This document shows, piece by piece, positions 15,633-21,097 of a DNA stretch of 21,097 bases (within the stretch, counting starts at the first letter, position 1; the number at the start of each line of letters is the position of its first letter). The DNA lies in NCBI GenBank assembly GCA_902792495.1, contig CADBAC010000002.1:1-21097 (forward strand). The letters run 5' to 3'. Under the pieces are notes generated by a model, which saw only the letters and a list, made by a program, of their open reading frames with translations, was not told where the DNA came from and ran no database searches. The translations under genes were made by a program, and so were the position numbers. This DNA comes from Ruminococcus flavefaciens (GTDB lineage: Bacteria; Bacillota; Clostridia; Oscillospirales; Ruminococcaceae).

Positions 15633-17960
15633 ATGGATAAGAACATTGGCAAAAAGCTCGACGGAAGATATGAGATAACCGAGCTGATAGGCGTCGGAGG
15701 TATGGCCGAGGTCTACAAGGGTATCGACGTTATCGACAACAAGACTGTTGCGATAAAGATACTCAAGAAGGAGTTTGCAGAGAACGAGGAGTTCCTCCGC
15801 AGATTCAGAAACGAGAGCAAGGCGATCGCCGTTCTCTCACACCCGAATATAGTAAAGATCTACGATGTGGGCTTCTCAGAGAAGATCCAGTACATCGTTA
15901 TGGAGTACATCGACGGTATCACTCTTAAAGAGTATATCGAAGAGGAAAAGGTGCTCACATGGAAGGATACGGTACACTTCGTTATCCAGATCCTCCGTGC
16001 CCTCCAGCACGCTCACGACAAGGGCATCGTTCACCGTGACATAAAGCCCCAGAACATCATGATGTTCACAGACGGCACTATCAAGGTCATGGATTTCGGT
16101 ATCGCCAAGTTCGCAAGCGAGCAGGGTAAGACAGCTACCGATCAGGCTATCGGAAGCGTTCACTACATCAGCCCCGAGCAGGCAAGCGGAAGCGTTACAG
16201 ACGCTAAGAGCGATATCTACTCAGTAGGCGCTATGATGTACGAGATGCTCACAGGAAGAAAGCCATTCGACAGCGATAACCCGGTTGCTATCGCAGTAAT
16301 GCATATGCACGACATCCCAGAGCGTCCGAGAGCCCTCAATCCCGATATCCCCGACGGTCTCGAGGAAATCGTACTCAGAGCTATGGAAAAGGCTCCCGAG
16401 GACAGATACCAGTCAACAGGCGAGATGATCGCTGATATAGAAGCTTTCAAGGCTAACCCGTCTATCACTTTCGGTTACTACACCGAGGATACAGGCGATT
16501 CCGACGACAGCTTCATCTCTGACGGCTACGGCAACGACGTTGAGACAGAAAGCCCCGAGGAAGTACAGAATGCTTACGCTGCAAAGACACCTGCTTATGC
16601 AGGTGCAGGCGCAGGCGCTATGGCAATGGGCGGCGGCCGCTCAGCAAAGAGATATGCCGATGAAACTCCTGCGGATTATCTCGACGACGAGTATTACGAT
16701 GATGATTACGACGACGATGATGAAGAAGAGGAAGAGCGTTCTTCACTGGTAGTGCCTGTACTCACAGGTATCGTTATCGTTGTTCTGGTAGTTGCTGTTA
16801 TCTTCGTTGCAACTATCCTCAGCGGACTCCTCAAGGGAACAGGTCAGAAGAGCGACTTCACAATGCCTGACTTCTACGGCTGGGATTACAACATCGCAGT
16901 AAGCCAGTACGGAAACAACATCAAGTTCGAGGTAGAGAGCTCCGAGTATAACGAAGCTGACGAAAACTCGATCATCGAACAGAGCATAGAACCCGGTGCG
17001 GAATTCAACAAGGGCGATACCCTCAAGGTAAAGATCTCCAAGGGTATGGAAACTGTTGAGATCCCACGTCTGAGAGATCTCAATCAGGAGCTTGCAAAGG
17101 CACAGCTCAAGGAGAGAGGCCTCGAGTGCGAAGTTATCAAGACTTCAGACGCTGAAGTTCAGCAGGGCTATGTTATCAAGTCCGAGCCTGACGAGGGCAC
17201 AGAAGTCCACAAGGGCACAAAGGTAGTACTCTACGTAAGTATGGGTGCAAACGCTGAACAGGTAGTTGTTGAAGACTACACAGGCAGAACAGCCGACGAT
17301 GCTGTTGTAATGGCATCTTACAAGGGACTCAAGCCAAGAACAGAGCCTGTACCTTCATATGAGAAGGAAGGAACTGTTGTAGATCAGGAGCCTAAGAAGG
17401 ACGAAAAGGTAGAGAGCGGCACAGAGATCGTACTCTATGTCAGCGACGGTACAACACCTGACGGTGAGATCCCATTCACTATCTACTTCCCTGAGGGAGC
17501 AAACGGACGTTTTGCTATCGACTTCATCCTCAAGAGCGATGACGGCAAGACAGATACAGTTTCTTCACCAACACTCCTCGTTCCTGAAATGAGCAATCAT
17601 ACTCAGAACGTAAAGGGCTCAGGCGAGAACGTAAACGTTACAGTAGTTCTTACAAACCTCAGCACAAACCAGAGAGCTAATATCGGTACCTACACCTTCA
17701 ACTTTGCTACAAACAGCGTAACAAAGAACTCCGAGGACGTAGAGGGCGCATTCAGAGCAGTCGGCGGATTCACAGATCAGCCTGCTACTGAAGCACCACA
17801 GGAACAGCCTCAGGAACAGCCTCAGGAACAGCCACAGGAACAGCCTCAGGAAGAAATTCCTACAGAGGATAACCTCGTTCACCAGGGCAGAGTAGAGGGT
17901 CAGACAGGATTCTACGATGCAAACGGAAACTGGCAGTTCTATCCCGGATTTGCTGACTGA
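15633..17960 (+). CDS. prkC: PASTA-domain Ser/Thr protein kinase with extended C-terminus
   Basis: PrkC senses muropeptides or lipid II outside the cell and phosphorylates proteins for wall synthesis and division. The 775-residue protein has a kinase domain (about 10-275) with GVGGMAEVYKG, K42, HRDIKPQN (D136) and DFG (154-156). A linker of about 95 residues ends in a dense acidic patch (DDEYYDDDYDDDDEEEEE) just before the single membrane segment (372-396). Three PASTA domains follow (about 409-474, 475-541, 542-610). A beta-rich domain of about 95 residues (611-705) comes next, then PQEQ repeats (about 722-741) and a tail with GFYDANGNWQFYPGF. The extra domain and repeat beyond the PASTA units are not in B. 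subtilis PrkC and may contact peptidoglycan or another wall component. AGGAGG precedes the start. Confidence 0.97.
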   Translation: MDKNIGKKLDGRYEITELIGVGGMAEVYKGIDVIDNKTVAIKILKKEFAENEEFLRRFRNESKAIAVLSHPNIVKIYDVGFSEKIQYIVMEYIDGITLKEYIEEEKVLTWKDTVHFVIQILRALQHAHDKGIVHRDIKPQNIMMFTDGTIKVMDFGIAKFASEQGKTATDQAIGSVHYISPEQASGSVTDAKSDIYSVGAMMYEMLTGRKPFDSDNPVAIAVMHMHDIPERPRALNPDIPDGLEEIVLRAMEKAPEDRYQSTGEMIADIEAFKANPSITFGYYTEDTGDSDDSFISDGYGNDVETESPEEVQNAYAAKTPAYAGAGAGAMAMGGGRSAKRYADETPADYLDDEYYDDDYDDDDEEEEERSSLVVPVLTGIVIVVLVVAVIFVATILSGLLKGTGQKSDFTMPDFYGWDYNIAVSQYGNNIKFEVESSEYNEADENSIIEQSIEPGAEFNKGDTLKVKISKGMETVEIPRLRDLNQELAKAQLKERGLECEVIKTSDAEVQQGYVIKSEPDEGTEVHKGTKVVLYVSMGANAEQVVVEDYTGRTADDAVVMASYKGLKPRTEPVPSYEKEGTVVDQEPKKDEKVESGTEIVLYVSDGTTPDGEIPFTIYFPEGANGRFAIDFILKSDDGKTDTVSSPTLLVPEMSNHTQNVKGSGENVNVTVVLTNLSTNQRANIGTYTFNFATNSVTKNSEDVEGAFRAVGGFTDQPATEAPQEQPQEQPQEQPQEQPQEEIPTEDNLVHQGRVEGQTGFYDANGNWQFYPGFAD
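17796..17855 (+). repeat. 12-bp tandem repeat coding for PQEQ units in prkC
   Basis: Five 12-bp units encode PQEQ four times and PQEE once. The units are nearly identical (CCW CAG GAA CAG), so the tract can expand or contract by slippage in steps of four residues without shifting frame. It lies outside the cell, between the beta domain and the C-terminal tail. Confidence 0.9.
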
Positions 17961-18838
17961 TGAGTAACGCAGCAACAAGCGGAATAATAACAAAATGCTT
18001 AGGGGGACTCTACACAGTAGAGTCCCCTGATGGTATTTATGAGTGCAAAGCAAGAGGAGTTTTCCGCAACAAGGGAATAAGCCCCTGCGCAGGCGACCGT
18101 GTAACACTGGAAAACGGTGTTATCTCGGAAATATGCGAAAGGAAAAATTCCATCATCCGACCTCCCCTTGCAAATCTTGACCAGCTTATATTTGTGGTGT
18201 CTACCTGTTCACCTGCCCCGAATTTCCTTATACTTGACAAGTTCATAGCTATAGCCGAGTACAAGGGGATAACTCCCGTAGTGGTAATAACCAAGACGGA
18301 TCTGGGCGACAGTTCGGAGATACACAGGATATACAGCGGTATCGGCATTGATGTGATAGATGTGGACTACGGCAGCGAGGAGACTATCGAAGCTGTCCGC
18401 AGACTGCTGGCAGGAAAGATAAGCGCATTTACGGGAAATTCAGGTGCAGGCAAGTCCACTCTGCTGAATGCGGTGGACAGCACCCTCAATATCCCCACAG
18501 GCGAGATAAGCAAAAAGCTGGGCCGTGGCCGTCATACCACACGCCATGCCGAGCTGTATAAACTGAAAGACGGCGGATACATCGCAGATACTCCCGGCTT
18601 TTCCACATTCGACACAAACCGCTACGACATTATCCGCAAAGAGGAACTGGCAGGCTGTTTCCGTGAAATGGACGAGTACATCGGTCAGTGTCAGTTCAGT
18701 GACTGCGCTCATATCTGCGAAAAGGGATGCGAAGTGGTAGCCGCTGTTGAGGCAGGGAAAATTTCCCGAAGCCGCCACGAAAGCTACAAGGCTATGTACG
18801 AGGAAGCAAAGCAGATAAAGGAGTGGGAACTGAAATGA
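17960..18838 (+). CDS. rsgA: Ribosome small subunit-dependent GTPase A
   Basis: RsgA is a circularly permuted GTPase that helps mature the 30S subunit. The 292-residue protein has the N-terminal OB-fold (about 1-75), TKTD (G4), then GNSGAGKST (G1, from residue 159), GRGRHTTRHAELY and DTPGFSTF (G3). The C-terminal zinc site holds CQFSDCAHICEKGC. G4 coming before G1 shows the permuted order. The ATG overlaps the prkC stop (TGATG). No good SD is visible, so translation may be coupled to prkC. A perfect hairpin lies in its first codons (separate entry). In Bacillus rpe follows rsgA. Here thiN follows directly, overlapping by 4 bases. Confidence 0.97.
   Translation: MSNAATSGIITKCLGGLYTVESPDGIYECKARGVFRNKGISPCAGDRVTLENGVISEICERKNSIIRPPLANLDQLIFVVSTCSPAPNFLILDKFIAIAEYKGITPVVVITKTDLGDSSEIHRIYSGIGIDVIDVDYGSEETIEAVRRLLAGKISAFTGNSGAGKSTLLNAVDSTLNIPTGEISKKLGRGRHTTRHAELYKLKDGGYIADTPGFSTFDTNRYDIIRKEELAGCFREMDEYIGQCQFSDCAHICEKGCEVVAAVEAGKISRSRHESYKAMYEEAKQIKEWELK
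18002..18028 (+). promoter_or_regulatory. Perfect 11-bp hairpin inside the start of rsgA
   Basis: GGGGACTCTAC (18003-18013) pairs exactly with GTAGAGTCCCC (18017-18027) around a three-base ACA loop, and a G-T pair extends the stem. It covers codons 15-23 of rsgA (LGGLYTVES). No T-tract follows, so it is not a terminator. It could slow ribosomes, limit rsgA translation or protect the 3' end of a processed prkC message. Confidence 0.6.
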
Positions 18839-19479
18839 ACAAGTGGTGCGCCATTTTTGCAGGCGGAGATATGCCCGACATGAAGCCCTATTCTCTGCCG
18901 GTATACTACAAGAATTTCGAGTGCGTGATATGTGCTGACAGCGGCTACAAACACGCAAAAAGGCTGGGGATAGTTCCCGATGTCATTGTGGGGGATTTCG
19001 ATTCCTACGACGGCGAACTTCCCGAGGGAGCGGAGGTGATCCGCACCGTCCCCGAAAAGGACGATACCGACACTCTCATGGCTATAAAAAAAGCCATATC
19101 GCTGGGCTATAAGGAACTTTTCCTTTTCGGCGCACTGGGCGGCAAGCGATTTGAGCATACGGTCGCAAATATACAGGCAATGATGTATGCCCGTGAACAC
19201 GGCTGTAAACTTGGGATATACGGCGAAAGCACGCTTCTTCTGCAAGGTGCGGAGGACGGTGAACATTGCTATCTCCGTGAGGAAGAAGGCACGTACCTGT
19301 CAGTGTTTGCCATGACGGAAAGCGCAGACATCGAGTATATGCGGGGAGTGAAGTATCCGCTGGAGAATTACCATATGGTTCAGTCATTCCCCATAGGTGT
19401 AAGCAATGAAATAACGGATACGACCGCCGATATAAAGCTGAAAAGCGGAGTTGTCCTTATAGTGCTGACGGTCATGTAA
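18835..19479 (+). CDS. thiN: Thiamine pyrophosphokinase
   Basis: ThiN converts thiamine to thiamine pyrophosphate with ATP. The 214-residue product has the family motifs CADSGYKHAKRLGIVPDVIVGDFDS, KDDTDT, GALGGKRFEHTVANI and FPIGVSNE in the right order. The catalytic GxGGRxDH motif here reads GALGGKRFEH, so the usual Asp is Glu shifted by one; the rest is normal. The ATG at 18835 overlaps the rsgA stop (ATGA). An AGGAG lies 11 bp upstream. A GTG at 18823 in frame is possible but less conserved. The place between rsgA and spoVM is syntenic with Bacillus apart from the missing rpe. Confidence 0.95.
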   Translation: MNKWCAIFAGGDMPDMKPYSLPVYYKNFECVICADSGYKHAKRLGIVPDVIVGDFDSYDGELPEGAEVIRTVPEKDDTDTLMAIKKAISLGYKELFLFGALGGKRFEHTVANIQAMMYAREHGCKLGIYGESTLLLQGAEDGEHCYLREEEGTYLSVFAMTESADIEYMRGVKYPLENYHMVQSFPIGVSNEITDTTADIKLKSGVVLIVLTVM

Positions 19480-19549
19480 CAAAATCAGTGCCCTTTGAAT
19501 ATACTGTTTTAGTGGATGAACCACAACTATACTTAAAGGGGGACTGCAC

Positions 19550-19630
19550 ATGAAAGTCGTAGTCATACGAAGTCCGAAGCTGCTTTCGGGAATACTGAGA
19601 GTGATGTTCGGCATACGTAAAAGCGAGTAG
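19550..19630 (+). CDS. spoVM: Stage V sporulation protein M (SpoVM), 26 residues
   Basis: This tiny gene encodes an amphipathic membrane-curvature-sensing helix that anchors the SpoIVA spore-coat platform to the outer forespore membrane. The product is 26 residues, the same length as B. subtilis SpoVM. It begins MKVVVIRSPKLLSGI and shares P9, K10, L12, G14, I15, R17, M19 and G21 with the B. subtilis protein as I recall it. A strong AAAGGGGGA site sits 5-7 bp before the ATG. Its position right after thiN is where spoVM lies in Bacillus. It is too short for usual gene-calling thresholds. A 70-bp gap after thiN could hold a sporulation sigma promoter, but I could not identify one with confidence. 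Presence implies a sporulating ancestor or a retained sporulation programme. Confidence 0.88.
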   Translation: MKVVVIRSPKLLSGILRVMFGIRKSE

Positions 19631-19656
19631 CTTTTGAAAGTGAAAAGAAATATGCA

Positions 19657-19676
19657 GGGGCGCCTTGGGGCGCCCT
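19657..19676 (+). terminator. GC-rich hairpin after spoVM, possible terminator
   Basis: GGGGCGCC (19657-19664) pairs with GGCGCCCT (19669-19676) around TTGG, including one G-T pair. The following bases (TCGGTTTGTCGG) form only a weak T-run, so termination is plausible but not certain. Its start (TGCAGGGGCG) also resembles the TGTAGGGG ends of the repeats downstream, so it may belong to that family. Confidence 0.5.
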
Positions 19677-19755
19677 TCGGTTTGTCGGTAAAGTCAGATT
19701 TAATGTGGAATTATCGGATGAGCGGAACGTTCCCATACATAAGTCAACAAAAATG

Positions 19756-19863
19756 ATTTGTAGGGGACGGCGCAAAATTAGTTTTTCGGCAGACTCGGGA
19801 GAGCCATTGGTTTACGTAAAAAGTGTGTCAGATTGAGGACTGCCAAAGGCAGCCCCTACAAAT
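19756..19863. mobile_element. MITE/REP-like element with 11-bp inverted ends
   Basis: A perfect terminal inverted repeat bounds this 108-bp stretch: ATTTGTAGGGG (19756-19766) and CCCCTACAAAT (19853-19863). Next to the right end, CTGCC-AAA-GGCAG forms a small hairpin. There is no coding capacity, so if it moves it needs a transposase from elsewhere. The TGTAGGGG-type end resembles intergenic repeats I recall from Clostridia genomes. No clear target-site duplication is visible. Confidence 0.65.
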
Positions 19864-19910
19864 ATGGATTAATCATAAAACCGTGTTCCTGATTTAATAA
19901 GAGAAATCAA

Positions 19911-19971
19911 ATTTGTAGGGGAGCCCGCTCTCGTCCTCCCATAAAAATAAAATATCACGCCGAATCGGGAG
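19911..19971. repeat. Third ATTTGTAGGGG copy with internal inverted repeat
   Basis: ATTTGTAGGGG recurs at 19911-19921, followed by GAGCCCGCTCTCGTCCTCCC. CCTCCC (19935-19940) has its partner GGGAGG near 19966-19971. The opposite end of the element is missing or degraded. With the right end of the previous element it also forms an inverted pair across 47 bp. Confidence 0.6.
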
Positions 19972-20016
19972 GCCTCACCACGAAAAACGGAATAAGTTAA
20001 CCAAGTGAAAAAGGGC

Positions 20017-20045
20017 TTGAAAGTGCGGAAAGAATATGATATAAT
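20017..20045 (+). promoter_or_regulatory. Sigma-A promoter of miaB
   Basis: TTGAAA (20017-20022) and TATAAT (20040-20045) are 17 bp apart, with TG at 20037-20038 forming an extended -10. It lies about 25 bp upstream of the likely miaB RBS, so the leader is short. The same extended -10 design is seen at the yicC promoter. Confidence 0.85.
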
Positions 20046-20076
20046 AAAGTGTTAGCATTGAACGGGAGGCGAGGCG

Positions 20077-21097
20077 TTGAACGACAATACCGCTGCCATA
20101 GAGCAGATAAAAATAAAATTTGCAGGCAAAAGCCCGAAAGCATATGTGAGAAGCTTCGGATGTCAGCAGAGCGTTTCCGACGGCGAAAAAATAAAGGGAC
20201 TTCTCGGCCTTATGGGATGTTCCTTTACCGAGGACGAAAACGAAGCGGATATGATTATCCTCAATACCTGCGCTGTCAGGGAAAATGCCGAGGACAGAGT
20301 TTTCGGCATAGTGGGAAGCATGAAGAAGCTGAAAGAGCTGAAGCCTTCACTTATCATCGGCATTGCAGGCTGTATGACCGCTCAGAGCCATGTTGCGGAA
20401 AAGATAAAGAAGTCCTATCCGCAGGTGGATTTCGTCATGAGCACTTCCGCCATAAGCTCACTGCCTCATCTTCTGCTGGAATGTCTCAACGGAGCGAAAT
20501 TCTCGGCGGATATCAGCGAGTATGACGACTTCTCCGCTGTTGTGCCGCAGATACGTGACAGCAGCTTCAAGGCTTCGGTGCCAATAATGTTCGGCTGCAA
20601 TAATTTCTGCACCTACTGCATAGTTCCCTATGTCAGAGGCAGAGAGCGCAGCAGACAGCCTCAGGATATAATCGACGAGGTAAGGGGACTGGTCCGTGAC
20701 GGCTACAAGGAGATAATGCTTCTGGGACAGAATGTCAATTCCTACGGAAAGGACCTTGAAAACGGCATGACTTTTCCGCAGCTTCTGCGTGAACTGGACA
20801 AGATAGAGGGCGACTTCTGGATACGCTTTATGTCGTCCCATCCCAAGGACGCTACAAAGGAACTGGCAGATGCTATATTCGACTGTACGAAGGTGGCAAA
20901 GCATCTTCATCTTCCCGTGCAGAGCGGCAGCAATGATGTTCTCAGGCGGATGAACCGCAGATATACCGTCGAAAAGTACATGGAGACCGTTGACTATATC
21001 CGTCAGCGTGACCCTGATTTTTCGCTTACAACAGACCTTATCGTGGGATTCCCAGACGAAAAGGATGAGGACTTCGAGGCGACTCTGGACATAATAA
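20077..21097 (+). CDS. miaB: tRNA-2-methylthio-N6-dimethylallyladenosine synthase MiaB (partial)
   Basis: MiaB is a radical SAM methylthiotransferase that adds the 2-methylthio group to i6A37 in tRNA. The frame starts at TTG (20077), 7 bp after GGGAGG. It is the only start, because a stop lies in frame at 20059-20061. The 340 codons present run off the right edge, so the end of the radical SAM domain and the TRAM domain are missing. Cysteines for the auxiliary cluster are C29 (SFGCQQSVSDGEK), C65 (NTCAVRENAEDRVFG) and C99 (GCMTAQ). The radical SAM cluster is CNNFCTYC (C174, C178, C181), followed by IVPYVRGRERSR. LLGQNVNSYG and LPVQSGSNDVLRRMNR are family-typical. The N-terminal C-Q-Q form differs from the E. 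coli C-Q-M form and resembles clostridial members. Confidence 0.96.
   Translation, partial: MNDNTAAIEQIKIKFAGKSPKAYVRSFGCQQSVSDGEKIKGLLGLMGCSFTEDENEADMIILNTCAVRENAEDRVFGIVGSMKKLKELKPSLIIGIAGCMTAQSHVAEKIKKSYPQVDFVMSTSAISSLPHLLLECLNGAKFSADISEYDDFSAVVPQIRDSSFKASVPIMFGCNNFCTYCIVPYVRGRERSRQPQDIIDEVRGLVRDGYKEIMLLGQNVNSYGKDLENGMTFPQLLRELDKIEGDFWIRFMSSHPKDATKELADAIFDCTKVAKHLHLPVQSGSNDVLRRMNRRYTVEKYMETVDYIRQRDPDFSLTTDLIVGFPDEKDEDFEATLDII

Larger units (their letters stand above)
19631..20076. other. Non-coding repeat region between spoVM and miaB
   Basis: About 445 bp without a convincing gene. It holds the GC-rich hairpin after spoVM, a 108-bp repeat element with ATTTGTAGGGG ends, a third copy of that end with its own inverted repeat, and the miaB promoter at the right end. 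Open frames across it have no conserved product or RBS. Confidence 0.7.

Noticed and set aside
17619..18107. A 162-residue open frame on the minus strand across the prkC/rsgA junction
   Set aside because: It is antisense to two firmly identified genes. Its cysteine- and leucine-rich composition comes from the complement of the QEQP repeat and neighbouring codons.
18784..19266. A 160-residue minus-strand open frame over thiN
   Set aside because: It is antisense to thiN, which shows all pyrophosphokinase motifs. No promoter or RBS supports the reverse frame.
20049..20525. A 158-residue plus-strand open frame overlapping the start of miaB
   Set aside because: It is out of frame with the conserved MiaB cysteine motifs, which begin from the TTG at 20077, and its product shows no family features.

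Overview
The window looks like chromosomal DNA from a fibrolytic Ruminococcus (Oscillospiraceae), most like the R. flavefaciens / R. champanellensis group. Three things point there: a secreted family-48 glycoside hydrolase with a Ser/Thr-rich linker and a dockerin-type tail, a Firmicutes-type housekeeping gene order (yicC-remA-gmk-rpoZ ... prpC-prkC-rsgA-thiN-spoVM), and moderate GC with Clostridia-like Shine-Dalgarno sites. The species is inferred from memory of these families, not from a search.

Layout. (1) Positions 1-2509, minus strand: an ABC exporter operon of the Gld type, transcribed leftwards in the order ATPase, ABC-2 permease, GldG-like membrane protein (cut by the window edge). 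The ATPase reading frame carries an in-frame TGA at codon 98. (2) Positions 2510-3190: an AT-rich divergent intergenic region with small palindromes, a consensus sigma-A promoter (TTGACA-17-TATAAT) and a leader of about 230 nt that can fold into successive hairpins. (3) Positions 3191-5730: the GH48 cellulase, followed by a strong UUCG-loop terminator. Its C-terminal dockerin appears to be only the second half of a normal dockerin. (4) Positions 5741-19630, plus strand: a long housekeeping run driven at least in part by an extended -10 promoter: yicC, remA, gmk, rpoZ, priA, def, fmt, a YugP-type zinc peptidase, rsmB, rlmN, prpC, prkC, rsgA, thiN and a 26-codon spoVM gene. Genes mostly overlap by 1-8 bp or sit within about 50 bp. 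The only sizeable internal gap (13713-13834) is filled with heptamer repeats and hairpins. (5) Positions 19631-20076: a non-coding repeat region with a MITE/REP-like element whose 11-bp ends read ATTTGTAGGGG, plus a third copy of that end. (6) From 20017: an extended -10 promoter and miaB, cut by the right edge.

How the genes fit together. The housekeeping run joins RNA turnover (YicC), nucleotide supply (Gmk), transcription (omega), replication restart (PriA), N-terminal formylation and deformylation (Fmt, Def), rRNA modification (RsmB, RlmN), a phosphatase/kinase pair that senses cell-wall state (PrpC, PrkC), ribosome maturation (RsgA), thiamine pyrophosphate synthesis (ThiN) and a spore-coat membrane anchor (SpoVM). 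Compared with the Bacillus order, coaBC and rpe are absent from their usual places and a YugP-type gene sits between fmt and rsmB. The GH48 gene is inserted as an independent unit with its own promoter, leader and terminator.

No tRNA, rRNA, CRISPR array, phage gene or transposase was seen. I did not find an unmistakable new multi-gene system. The best leads are the half-dockerin on GH48, the structured GH48 leader, the interrupted ABC ATPase, the easily missed spoVM gene, the perfect hairpin inside the start of rsgA, and the ATTTGTAGGGG repeat element.
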